64,000 nucleotides of DNA from Nonlabens sp. Hel1_33_55 (GTDB lineage Bacteria > Bacteroidota > Bacteroidia > Flavobacteriales > Flavobacteriaceae), in NCBI RefSeq assembly GCF_900101765.1, contig NZ_LT627735.1, positions 3,007,501 through 3,071,500 of the forward strand, written 5' to 3'. Both the position numbers and the translations under genes were made by a program. Within the stretch, counting starts at the first letter, position 1; each line of letters starts with the position of its first letter. The notes beneath the pieces are model-generated. The model searched no databases. It saw nothing but the letters and a program-made list of their open reading frames with translations, and was not told where the DNA came from. Below, in pieces: positions 27,837-36,532 of the stretch.

Positions 27837-29111
27837 TTAAAATAGGTCGTCTTTGGTTACACTTTGGGCTCTCTTGGTATAGTTGATGGATCGCTTCACA
27901 AAGAAGTCTCCATGTTTTGTTGCAATAATTTCATCGTCAAACCATTCCGTTTGTGCGATGAGTTCTTGGTCGATTTCAAACACACGGTCAATGCCTATAC
28001 TGGCAAGTGAATTATTAAATCGGTTTTTGATAAACTCGTTTACTACCGCTTTAGGCAGGAAGTCCAGTTCTCCTTCTTCAAATATCCAGTCCACAAGAGC
28101 ACTTTCTGACTCAAAGGATTTGATACACATTTGCTTGATGCGCTCATGGTACTCTTCTGTAAACCATTCTGGCTTCTCGTCACGTAAGATTTTGATCAAG
28201 TCAATACCAAAGTCACCATGGATTTGCTCTTCCTTACTAGTGGCTTCTACCACATTGGAAATTCCCTTCAACATATTCTTGTGCTTGTTAAAGCCCATGA
28301 TGATCAGGAACTGTGAGAAAAGGGAAACATGCTCGATGAAAAGGCTGAAAAGCAAAACTGCTTCTGCATAGCTCTGGTCATCGTCTGCTTTTGAGTTGCG
28401 CAATGCTGTTTCCAGATATTGCACACGCTTCATGATGACAGGTTTTTTCTTGAGGTTTTTAAACTCCTCATTCAACCCTAGAATCTCAATCAAGTGTGAG
28501 TAGGCATCTGCATGGCGCACTTCACTTTCTGCAAATGTGGAACCTACAGCGCCTATTTCTGGTTTAGGCATGCGGTGGTACAAATCACCCCAGAACGACT
28601 TGACAGCAATCTCTATTTGTGAAATCGCAAGCATGGTGTTTTTGATCGCACTTTGCTCTAGCGGTGTCAATCTGGATTTGAAATCCTGAATGTCACTAGT
28701 AAAATTATACTCGGTATGGATCCAATAAGAGTGTCTTATGGCAGGAACATATTCATACAGTTGTGGGTACTCGTATGGCTTTAGGTTGACACGCTTTTCA
28801 AAAATATCAGTCTTGCGCTCTATGGCACGTTGATTACGATATAGGATATAAGCTTTTGCCGCTTCATGAAACTCAGTGTCCATGAGTTTGTTCTCAACGA
28901 TGTCTTGAACTTGTTCGATGGTAGGAATGTAATTGGGATCAATTTCCTTCCTTTTCATCAAGGTTTTGTAAACGGCTAATGCGACATTTTGCGCGTCTTC
29001 TTTTGTCCCAGAATTCACAGCGCTCAATGCCTTGAACACCGCGTTTGTTATATTGTTGAGATCAAAGGGTTTAACGCTAAAGTCTCTTTTTCTGATTTGT
29101 GTAATTTCCAT
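27837..29111 (-). CDS. nrdB: Ribonucleotide reductase small subunit with N-terminal ATP-cone
   Basis: 424 residues from ATG 29111 (a TTG two codons upstream is less likely). Residues about 3-90 form an ATP-cone (ITQIRKRDFSVKPFDLNNI ... ILYRNQRA), normally on NrdA. The R2 domain follows, with the metal-site helix FAESEVRHADAYSHL, equivalent to E. coli Glu115-His118-Tyr122, and later SKEEQIHGDFG. NrdB with this fusion is allosterically inhibited by dATP through oligomerisation of the small subunit (established for L. blandensis, a dimanganese class I enzyme). Metal identity here cannot be read from sequence. Confidence 0.95.
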   Translation of the reverse strand: MEITQIRKRDFSVKPFDLNNITNAVFKALSAVNSGTKEDAQNVALAVYKTLMKRKEIDPNYIPTIEQVQDIVENKLMDTEFHEAAKAYILYRNQRAIERKTDIFEKRVNLKPYEYPQLYEYVPAIRHSYWIHTEYNFTSDIQDFKSRLTPLEQSAIKNTMLAISQIEIAVKSFWGDLYHRMPKPEIGAVGSTFAESEVRHADAYSHLIEILGLNEEFKNLKKKPVIMKRVQYLETALRNSKADDDQSYAEAVLLFSLFIEHVSLFSQFLIIMGFNKHKNMLKGISNVVEATSKEEQIHGDFGIDLIKILRDEKPEWFTEEYHERIKQMCIKSFESESALVDWIFEEGELDFLPKAVVNEFIKNRFNNSLASIGIDRVFEIDQELIAQTEWFDDEIIATKHGDFFVKRSINYTKRAQSVTKDDLF

Positions 29112-29637
29112 GACCAAACTTTATGTTACTTGTGATATTTAAAAGTCGGAATAGATAACAGGAAATTTTAGTCAAATCGGGTTGCTTTCTTCACATGGTT
29201 ATTAACATTGATTTAAGAGCACAAGCAGGCTGAAAAAAGTGACTAAAAGTAATCTGTTTCCTACGCCTGAATCCTGCATAAGTTGGTCGGTGTTAAAATG
29301 ATTTTAATGGTATACGCTTTCGCGAAAGCGTCACTTTCATAATCTCAACTACACAAAAACGTTAGTTTGGTTCGTAATAAAAACCAGAAAACGGCCTGCA
29401 ATTCATCTTACTTTTTATCTGCCTGAGGATCAGTAGAAATCTCATGAGTGTCTATTTCTTAAAAGCCCTATTAAAGAGAGCTTTATTTGAAAAGTCACGA
29501 ACTCTTTATATGATTTGAACCAGATCTCAAATAGTTAATGCCGACCTAAACTTAAGCCAAACCAATCCCAACAACTGTACGAAACAACTCACGTAATAGT
29601 AAATTAGGGTCATAATTAATAACTAAAACAAACTATC
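29112..29637. other. 526-base divergent intergenic region
   Basis: Lies between nrdB (leftward) and the first DUF2383 gene (rightward). Besides one palindrome copy I see no gene or RNA. An inverted-repeat-free, AT-rich stretch that must hold both promoters; no convincing TAnnTTTG box found. Confidence 0.5.
29315..29330. repeat. Dispersed palindrome, divergent nrdB/DUF2383 spacer
   Basis: Exact CGCTTTCGCGAAAGCG. Confidence 0.97.
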
Positions 29638-30084
29638 ATGAGCTATACAGATGAAGTAGGAAAAAAATTAAATGCATTGTTAGAAAAGAACTACGATGCA
29701 GAGGCAGGTTACAAAACTGCAAAGGATCAAGTTGATAATACTGTGTTGAAGGATTTCTTCGGGAAGCAGGCGCAGGAGCGTTACAACTTTGGACATGAAT
29801 TGAAGGCAGAGCTTAAAAGCTTTGGCCAAGAGCCAGATAAGGGAACGAGTCTAGCGGGTGATGCACACCGTGCATGGATGAATATTAAATCCACATTTTC
29901 TGCAAACAGTGCAGACAGCATTCTTGAAGAAGCTATACGTGGTGAGAAATCTGCTATTGAAGAGTATAACGAGATCATTAACGACAGCACATTGCCACCT
30001 TCTACAAAAGGTGTATTGACAAAGCACAGAGATAATATCCAGAGCGCTTTGACAAATGTGAAGTCATTGGAGAAGACTTGGTAA
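29638..30084 (+). CDS. DUF2383 (PA2169-type) four-helix-bundle protein, copy 1
   Basis: 148 residues, wholly helical and charged. It begins MSYTDEVGKKLNALLEKNYD; the ERYNFGHELK segment (about 47-56) and AIRGEKSAIEEYNEII segment are typical of the DUF2383/PA2169 family, a ferritin-like four-helix bundle of unknown role, often stress-induced. No complete di-iron ligand set is obvious. Followed by its own terminator and a near-identical paralogue. Confidence 0.85.
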   Translation: MSYTDEVGKKLNALLEKNYDAEAGYKTAKDQVDNTVLKDFFGKQAQERYNFGHELKAELKSFGQEPDKGTSLAGDAHRAWMNIKSTFSANSADSILEEAIRGEKSAIEEYNEIINDSTLPPSTKGVLTKHRDNIQSALTNVKSLEKTW

Positions 30085-30118
30085 ACTAATCAGGTAACTA
30101 GATTTTTCCACTAAAAAC

Positions 30119-30152
30119 AAAACCCATGTCTATTAAATGACATGGGTTTTTT
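30119..30152 (+). terminator. Terminator after DUF2383 copy 1
   Basis: AACCCATGTC pairs with GACATGGGTT, followed by TTTTTT. Confidence 0.93.
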
Positions 30153-30331
30153 TATGGAGTGATAACAGAACCATTCACAATTGTTAAATAAATTAACTTT
30201 CATCCTTTCACCAATGGTATAAGGTTAAAATCAGTATAAGATTGACTTAAACTAATGGTAATCAGTGTGTTTTGACCTTGTTGTTGTGTTATATTAAAGT
30301 ATTACTAATTAAAACCATACAAACTAATATT

Positions 30332-30778
30332 ATGAACTACACAGACAAAATAGGAAATAAACTAAACGAACTACTAGAAAAGAATTATGATGCTGAAGCT
30401 GGATACAAACTAGCTAAGGAAAAAGTAAACAATTCTAGATTAGAAAATTTTTTTGATACCCAACAAAAAGAAAGATACAATTTCGGGCATGAATTAAAAA
30501 CTGAAATGAAAACTTGGGGACAAGAGCCAGATAAAGGGACAAGTGTGAAAGGAGATATGCACCGCACATGGATGAATATTAAATCCACATTTTCCAATAA
30601 TAAGGAAGAGGCGATTCTAGAAGAAGCCATTCGTGGAGAGAAAAAAGCGGTAGAGGAATATAATGAGATCATTAATGATACAGATTTGCCCGCATCCACA
30701 AAAACGATTCTAACAAATCATAGAAATCGTATTCAAGAGACATTAAATAATGTCAATGTGATGGAAGCAACACACTAG
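30332..30778 (+). CDS. DUF2383 (PA2169-type) four-helix-bundle protein, copy 2
   Basis: 148 residues from ATG 30332; an upstream non-ATG start would add 20 unrelated residues and is rejected. Same length as copy 1, with shared blocks such as LLEKNYDAEAGYK, RYNFGHELK, WGQEPDKGTS and RGEKKAVEEYNEII, so it arose by tandem duplication. Differences are concentrated in the linker between helices (LENFFDTQQ against LKDFFGKQA) and the last helix. Separate terminators indicate independent transcription. Confidence 0.85.
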   Translation: MNYTDKIGNKLNELLEKNYDAEAGYKLAKEKVNNSRLENFFDTQQKERYNFGHELKTEMKTWGQEPDKGTSVKGDMHRTWMNIKSTFSNNKEEAILEEAIRGEKKAVEEYNEIINDTDLPASTKTILTNHRNRIQETLNNVNVMEATH

Positions 30779-30802
30779 AAATAGTTAACTACTCTACTTA
30801 AA

Positions 30803-30834
30803 ATCTCGTCTCAATTTTTGAGACGGGATTTTTT
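30803..30834 (+). terminator. Terminator after DUF2383 copy 2
   Basis: ATCTCGTCTC pairs with GAGACGGGAT around a short loop, followed by TTTTT. Confidence 0.92.
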
Positions 30835-30985
30835 GTGCATAAATCTTATCCAGTTGTGAATAAGTGTCTCGTAAAGAAACCTGCATTTGCCCTATATTTA
30901 AACTTCCCGAATTTTTCAATTTTGACAATTCAAATTACAGATAATCAGTTATTTGTAAATTAATAATCAAACGCCACACAGCCAT

Positions 30986-33900
30986 ATGTACTTAATCTTT
31001 GATACTGAAACCACTGGACTTCCTAAAGATTATAAAGCTCCTATAACAGAAACTGACAACTGGCCTCGCGTGGTACAGATCGCGTGGCAGTTGCATGACG
31101 ATATGGGAAATTTGGTAGATCATCAGGATTACTTGATCCAGCCAGACGGTTTTGACATTCCCTATGATTCTGAGCGCATCCATGGAATTTCCACTGCCCT
31201 AGCACAAGAGGAAGGTCACCCTATAGTTGAGATTTTAGAGAAATTTAATGATGCTCTGGAAATGACCAATTTTGTCGTGGGGCATAACATCAAATTTGAC
31301 TTGAACGTTACTGGAGCAGAATTCATTCGAGCACAAATCGAGAATAGCCTTCAGGAGTTACCGGTGCTGGATACTTGTACAGAGCATACCGCGCAACTGT
31401 GTCAACTGCCTGGTGGTAGATATGGGAAATTTAAGCTACCTAAGCTAGGCGAGTTACACGAGTTTTTTTTCAAGGAGTCTTTTGAAGAAGCGCACAATGC
31501 CACGGCAGACGTTGTGGCAACTACGCGTTGTTTTTTGGAATTGGTAAGATTGCAACAATATAGTGTTGCCCAATTAAAGCAGGATGCAGATTATTTAGTT
31601 CGCTTTCGCGAAAGCAATCCTTCCACCATACAACCTGAAGGAATTGAGCATACGAACCTAAAAGAGGCTTCGGCGAAACTGGTTTCCAACGATGAGCCAG
31701 AAATTTCAAAAGCAGAAATAAAGGAAAATCTGGACGAATTGAGCGATGTGCCATTTGCTCATTTGCACAACCACAGTCAGTTTTCCATTTTACAATCCAC
31801 GGCTAGTGTTCAAGATCTAGTTCAGGCCGCCGCAGCAAATGACATGCCTGCCGTCGCAATGACAGACCATGCTAACATGATGGGAGCTTTCCATTTCGTA
31901 AAAGCTGTTAAGGCTCATAATGCTAGCATCGCAGGCGATGAAGAATCGCGTCTTAAACCTATCAAACCTATTATAGGTTGCGAGTTTCAGGTTTGCGAGG
32001 ACATGAATGATAAGTCGGTTAAGGATAACGGCTATCAGATTGTCATGCTCGCCAAAAACAAAAACGGGTATCACAACCTCGCCAAAATGGCCAGTAAAGC
32101 CTATACGGATGGATTCTATTACGTTCCCAGAATTGATAGAAAACTGGTAGAGCAGTATAAGGATGACCTAATTATTTTGACTGGTAATCTTTACGGTGAA
32201 GTACCATCCAAAATTCTCAACGTAGGAGAAAAGCAGGCAGAAGAAGCCTTGTTGTGGTGGAAAGAACAATTCGGTGCAGATTTGTATGTGGAAGTTATGC
32301 GTCACGATCAGGAAGATGAGCAGCGATGCAATCAAGTATTGCTGGAGCTTGCCTCAAAACATGACGTAAAAATTGTTGCCACAAACAACACTTATTATAT
32401 TGACAAGGCAGATGCCAATGCACATGACATATTGTTGTGTGTAAAGGACAATGAAAAACAGGCCACACCTATAGGTCGCGGTCGTGGCTATCGCTATGGA
32501 TTGCCTAATCAGGAATATTACTTCAAATCCAGCGGTGAGATGAAGCAGCTTTTCAAGGACTTGCCACAGGCGATATTGAATGTGAAGGAAGTTGTTGATA
32601 AGGTAGAAGCTTACGAGCTGGCTCGTGACGTATTGTTGCCTGCATTTAAGATCCCGCAAGAGTTTGTGGATCCTGATGATGTGATTAATAAAACCAAGAA
32701 TGGAGAAAACGCCTATCTAAGACATCTGACTTATGAAGGTGCGGCTTTGCGATACGGTGAAGATTTTAGCGATGAGATTAGAGAGCGACTAGATTTTGAA
32801 CTTTCGGTTATTGCTAAAACCGGTTATCCAGGTTATTTCTTGATCACATGGGACTTTATTAAAGCAGCCAGAGAAATGGACGTGGCGGTAGGACCAGGTC
32901 GTGGATCTGCCGCAGGTAGTGCCGTAGCATACTGTTTAAAAATCACCAATGTAGATCCTATCCACTACGATCTACTTTTTGAGAGATTCCTGAACCCGGA
33001 TCGGGTTTCTATGCCTGATATTGATATTGACTTTGATGATGAGAACCGTTATAAGGTGATGGACTATGTCATCGAGAAGTACGGTGCATCGCAGGTGGCT
33101 CAAATAATCACTTATGGTACCATGGCAGCAAAATCCTCGATTAGGGATTGCGCTAGAGCACTGGATTTGCCGCTGCAAGATGCTGATCGTGTTGCAAAAC
33201 TTATCCCAGATTTTGCCAAGCTTAAAAAGATCTTTGCACTGGAAGACAATGAGATCAGCGGGAAATTTAGAGGTGATGATGCAGACATGGTTCGTGAACT
33301 ACGCAGCCTCGCCGAAGGTGATGATCCCGTAGGAGAGATGTTGAAGCAGGCTAGAATACTTGAAGGATCTGTGCGCAATACAGGAGTTCATGCTTGTGGT
33401 GTAATCATCACGCCTGACGATTTGACCAATTTCGTTCCTGTAGCCACGGCAAAGAATTCTGATCTCTATGTAACGCAATTTGACAATAATGTAGTGGAAG
33501 ATGCTGGTCTGTTGAAAATGGACTTTTTGGGCTTGAAAACCTTGAGCCAAATCAAAGACACCATTGCCATCATCAAGGATCGACACAATATTGAATTGGA
33601 TATAGAGGCGATTCCGCTGGATGATGATAAAACATATGAATTGTTCCAGCGTGGTGAGACGACCGCGATTTTCCAATACGAGAGTGTTGGAATGCAGAAA
33701 TATATGCGTGAACTTAAGCCTACGCAGTTTGCAGACTTGATCGCCATGAACGCATTGTATCGTCCAGGACCACTGGAATACATTCCTGAATTTATTGATC
33801 GTAAACACGGTCGTAAAGAGATCAGTTATGATCTTGATGCCATGGAAGAGTTCTTAAAAGAGACTTACGGAATTACGGTTTACCAAGAGCAGGTAATGCT

Positions 33901-35338
33901 ACTGTCTCAAAAACTAGCCAACTTCTCCAAAGGTGATGCAGATGTCTTAAGAAAAGCCATGGGTAAAAAGCAAATGGCAACACTTCAAAAGATGAAGCCG
34001 CAGTTTCTGGATGCAGGAGAAGCAAATGGACACGATCGTACGATATTGGAAAAAGTCTGGAAAGACTGGGAAGCCTTTGCATCTTATGCATTCAACAAGT
34101 CACACTCGACGTGCTATGCGTGGATTGCCTATCAAACAGCTTACTTAAAAGCTAACTACCCAGCGGAGTTCATGGCAGCAACATTGTCAAACAACATGAA
34201 CCAGATTAAGGATGTGACTAAGTTCATGGACGAGTGCCGTCGTATGGGACTGGAAGTCATGGGGCCTGATGTCAATGAATCGGTTTACAAATTTACGGTG
34301 AACCCAAAAGGAGCGATACGTTTTGGAATGGGAGCTGTGAAAGGTTTGGGTCACAATGCAGTAATGACGATCATAGAGAATAGAGAAGAAAGTCCTTACA
34401 CCAGTATTTTTGATATGGCTAAGCGTATTGATCTACGAGCGGCAAATAAAAAATCATTTGAAGCACTCGCATTGAGTGGTGGATTTGACGGTTTGGGCGG
34501 CGATAATAGAGCGCAGTATTTCCATGAGGCAGATAATGGTCAGATGTTTTTGGAACAAGTGGTCAAGTACGCCCAGAAGTTTCAGGAGAATGAGAATAGC
34601 GCACAGGTTAGCCTATTCGGTGAGTCGAGTGATGTGCAGATTCCAGAACCACAATTACCTATTTGTGAGGAATGGGGAACGATGGAAAAACTCAAACGTG
34701 AGAAGGAAGTCGTGGGAATCTATATTTCTGGACACCCATTGGACGACTACAAAAAGGAAATAGATTTTTTCTGTAATTCAAATTTGTCGGTAATGACAGA
34801 CTTGGAATCCTTAGTCAACAAGGAGTTAAGCTTTTGCGGTGTGATTACGGAATGCCGTCATCTTGTGAGCAAAGCAAATAAAGGTTGGGGAAGTTTTATC
34901 ATGGAAGATTATAATGATAGCTATGAGTTTAGACTCTTTGGTGAAGATTATTTGAAGTTCAGACACTTTATAGTTCCTAACACATTTTTGTATGCGAAAA
35001 TCAAGATCCAACAAGGCTGGATAGATAAGAATACTGGTAAGCCTAGAGATCCTAGAATCGTATTCACACACATGCAACAACTACAAGATGTGATGTCAAC
35101 AGCGGCCAAAAGCCTGACCATAGAATTTCATGTAGCAGAATTGATGGAGAAACGAGTAGAATTACTCAAAGAAGTACTGGATAAACACAAGGGCGATCAC
35201 CGTTTGCACTTTAATCTAAAAGATCATGAGGAGAAAATATCTATAGATATGTCCAGTAGGTTACACAAAGTCAACGTTACTGCAGAACTATTAGCAATGC
35301 TGGATGAAGCAGAGATCAATTATGGTGTTAAAGGATAA
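30986..35338 (+). CDS. dnaE: DNA polymerase III alpha subunit with N-terminal DEDDh exonuclease
   Basis: 1450 residues, longer than E. coli DnaE (1160). Residues about 1-190 form a DnaQ-like 3'-5' exonuclease: FDTETTG (Exo I, 5-11), GHNIKFDLN (Exo II) and HNATADVV (Exo III). A linker follows, then a PHP domain from ~257 (HLHNHSQFS, AMTDHANM) and the C-family polymerase core with GPGRGSAAGSAVAYC (~635) and the catalytic PDIDIDFDDENR (~676). C-terminal HhH and OB-fold regions complete it. This is the replicative polymerase with built-in proofreading. The palindrome copy encodes VRFRES at ~205-210, exactly in the exonuclease-PHP linker. Confidence 0.96.
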   Translation: MYLIFDTETTGLPKDYKAPITETDNWPRVVQIAWQLHDDMGNLVDHQDYLIQPDGFDIPYDSERIHGISTALAQEEGHPIVEILEKFNDALEMTNFVVGHNIKFDLNVTGAEFIRAQIENSLQELPVLDTCTEHTAQLCQLPGGRYGKFKLPKLGELHEFFFKESFEEAHNATADVVATTRCFLELVRLQQYSVAQLKQDADYLVRFRESNPSTIQPEGIEHTNLKEASAKLVSNDEPEISKAEIKENLDELSDVPFAHLHNHSQFSILQSTASVQDLVQAAAANDMPAVAMTDHANMMGAFHFVKAVKAHNASIAGDEESRLKPIKPIIGCEFQVCEDMNDKSVKDNGYQIVMLAKNKNGYHNLAKMASKAYTDGFYYVPRIDRKLVEQYKDDLIILTGNLYGEVPSKILNVGEKQAEEALLWWKEQFGADLYVEVMRHDQEDEQRCNQVLLELASKHDVKIVATNNTYYIDKADANAHDILLCVKDNEKQATPIGRGRGYRYGLPNQEYYFKSSGEMKQLFKDLPQAILNVKEVVDKVEAYELARDVLLPAFKIPQEFVDPDDVINKTKNGENAYLRHLTYEGAALRYGEDFSDEIRERLDFELSVIAKTGYPGYFLITWDFIKAAREMDVAVGPGRGSAAGSAVAYCLKITNVDPIHYDLLFERFLNPDRVSMPDIDIDFDDENRYKVMDYVIEKYGASQVAQIITYGTMAAKSSIRDCARALDLPLQDADRVAKLIPDFAKLKKIFALEDNEISGKFRGDDADMVRELRSLAEGDDPVGEMLKQARILEGSVRNTGVHACGVIITPDDLTNFVPVATAKNSDLYVTQFDNNVVEDAGLLKMDFLGLKTLSQIKDTIAIIKDRHNIELDIEAIPLDDDKTYELFQRGETTAIFQYESVGMQKYMRELKPTQFADLIAMNALYRPGPLEYIPEFIDRKHGRKEISYDLDAMEEFLKETYGITVYQEQVMLLSQKLANFSKGDADVLRKAMGKKQMATLQKMKPQFLDAGEANGHDRTILEKVWKDWEAFASYAFNKSHSTCYAWIAYQTAYLKANYPAEFMAATLSNNMNQIKDVTKFMDECRRMGLEVMGPDVNESVYKFTVNPKGAIRFGMGAVKGLGHNAVMTIIENREESPYTSIFDMAKRIDLRAANKKSFEALALSGGFDGLGGDNRAQYFHEADNGQMFLEQVVKYAQKFQENENSAQVSLFGESSDVQIPEPQLPICEEWGTMEKLKREKEVVGIYISGHPLDDYKKEIDFFCNSNLSVMTDLESLVNKELSFCGVITECRHLVSKANKGWGSFIMEDYNDSYEFRLFGEDYLKFRHFIVPNTFLYAKIKIQQGWIDKNTGKPRDPRIVFTHMQQLQDVMSTAAKSLTIEFHVAELMEKRVELLKEVLDKHKGDHRLHFNLKDHEEKISIDMSSRLHKVNVTAELLAMLDEAEINYGVKG
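31601..31615. repeat. Dispersed palindrome, coding copy in DnaE linker
   Basis: CGCTTTCGCGAAAGC, read in the third frame as RFRES. Confidence 0.96.
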
Positions 35339-35367
35339 CCTATCATAACCATTATTAAATAATATGA

Positions 35368-35877
35368 ATGACTAGCTTAAAATTGTTCATACGATTTTTT
35401 GATGCTGTCATCATTTATATGATAACGGTTTCGGTTTTTTGGTTTTACTATTTTACGTTAGACACTCTTGGTGGTGAAGACCCATCGGACTCCTTTTTAA
35501 ATTATTTTTATATTATTTGTGCTATAAGCTCAAGTGCTACTTTATCTATATCATTTGTATTCGATAGTAGAGTTGTAAAATCTTCCTTGCTGCTTATATC
35601 AATTATGTTGATTGCTTATTCCGTGGAGCTCTTAACGCAAGGCGCAAGTTGTAGATTTTATCAATACACTGGCTGGATTAGTATGTTTGCTTATTTCACC
35701 ATCTTATGCCTTTCGTTTATTTTAATGATAAAGGTGGTTTTAAATTATACAAAGGTTCTGTACATTTCAATATTACCATTCATTATTGTTTTGATAGATT
35801 TTTATTACCTGTTTATTTCCTTTCAGATTATCGACTATCTTATTTACGTTTTAAATTTAAAGCTCATAATCACATAA
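35368..35877 (+). CDS. Hypothetical polytopic membrane protein
   Basis: 169 residues, about five hydrophobic spans (for example SLLLISIMLIAYSVELL and ILPFIIVLIDFYYLFISF) with few charges. It begins 29 bases after dnaE. No family recognised. AT-rich and with many aromatic residues compared with its neighbours, which could mean recent acquisition or relaxed constraint. Start ATG 35368 is the only ATG in frame near the first span. Confidence 0.5.
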   Translation: MTSLKLFIRFFDAVIIYMITVSVFWFYYFTLDTLGGEDPSDSFLNYFYIICAISSSATLSISFVFDSRVVKSSLLLISIMLIAYSVELLTQGASCRFYQYTGWISMFAYFTILCLSFILMIKVVLNYTKVLYISILPFIIVLIDFYYLFISFQIIDYLIYVLNLKLIIT

Positions 35878-35936
35878 CCGCATACTTGTATAGGCAACTC
35901 TAATATAGGTTTAAGAAAACTGGCGTAGGATTTGCC

Positions 35937-35944
35937 TAACTTTG
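35937..35944 (+). promoter_or_regulatory. -7 promoter box upstream of trxA
   Basis: TAACTTTG, 24 bases before the trxA ATG, matches TAnnTTTG. Confidence 0.6.
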
Positions 35945-35968
35945 AATATAATTAATAATAAAGAAATC

Positions 35969-36289
35969 ATGGCATTAGAAATAACAGATGCAAATTTTGA
36001 AGAAACAGTCCTTAAAAGTGACAAACCTGTTTTGGTTGACTTTTGGGCAGCTTGGTGTGGACCATGTCGTATGGTAGGTCCTATCATTGATGAGGTTTCT
36101 AGTGAATATACAGACAAAGCCGTAGTAGGTAAACTTGACGTTGATGCAAATCAGGAATTTGCAGCAAAGTATGGTGTACGTAATATCCCAACCGTTTTGG
36201 TATTCCAGAATGGTGAAGTAGTAGGCCGCCAAGTAGGAGTTGCTCCTAAAAATGCTTACACAGACGCATTGGATGAGTTGTTGAAATAA
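35969..36289 (+). CDS. trxA: Thioredoxin
   Basis: 106 residues from ATG 35969 (MALEITDANFEE). FWAAWCGPCRMVGPI carries the WCGPC redox centre at about 31-35; the cis-proline loop reads VRNIPTVLVF. Standard cytoplasmic thioredoxin length. An earlier in-frame TTG would overlap the -7 promoter box, so it is rejected. Confidence 0.97.
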   Translation: MALEITDANFEETVLKSDKPVLVDFWAAWCGPCRMVGPIIDEVSSEYTDKAVVGKLDVDANQEFAAKYGVRNIPTVLVFQNGEVVGRQVGVAPKNAYTDALDELLK

Positions 36290-36310
36290 TAACACTTTCC
36301 TTATAACTTC

Positions 36311-36338
36311 AAAGCTCATCATAACGATGGGCTTTTTT
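36311..36338 (+). terminator. Terminator after trxA
   Basis: AAAGCTCATC pairs with GATGGGCTTT, followed by TTTT. Confidence 0.9.
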
Positions 36339-36363
36339 TATGCAGTGATGTTGATGTTTAGTT

Positions 36364-36379
36364 CGCTTTCGCGAAAGCG
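36364..36379. repeat. Dispersed palindrome, between trxA and MDR reductase
   Basis: Exact CGCTTTCGCGAAAGCG with GTT and GAAC-like flanks, 26 bases after the trxA terminator. Confidence 0.97.
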
Positions 36380-36532
36380 GAACAATTTAAAATCTTGATC
36401 TACAAATCAATTGCTTTTAGTTGAGCTAAAAGGTGCTTCTACCCAACAATAGTTTAACCAAAACCAACCCAGTTTTAAGAAAGTGCTGGCAGCTAACTCG
36501 CCCTAATCGTAATATCTTGAAAAGAAAAAACG

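Noticed and set aside
33299..33808. Antisense ORFs of 100-170 codons inside dnaE
   Set aside because: They mirror the codon pattern of dnaE and contain no domain signal.
35942..35968. trxA start at a TTG (35942)
   Set aside because: It overlaps the TAACTTTG promoter box; ATG 35969 gives a standard thioredoxin.
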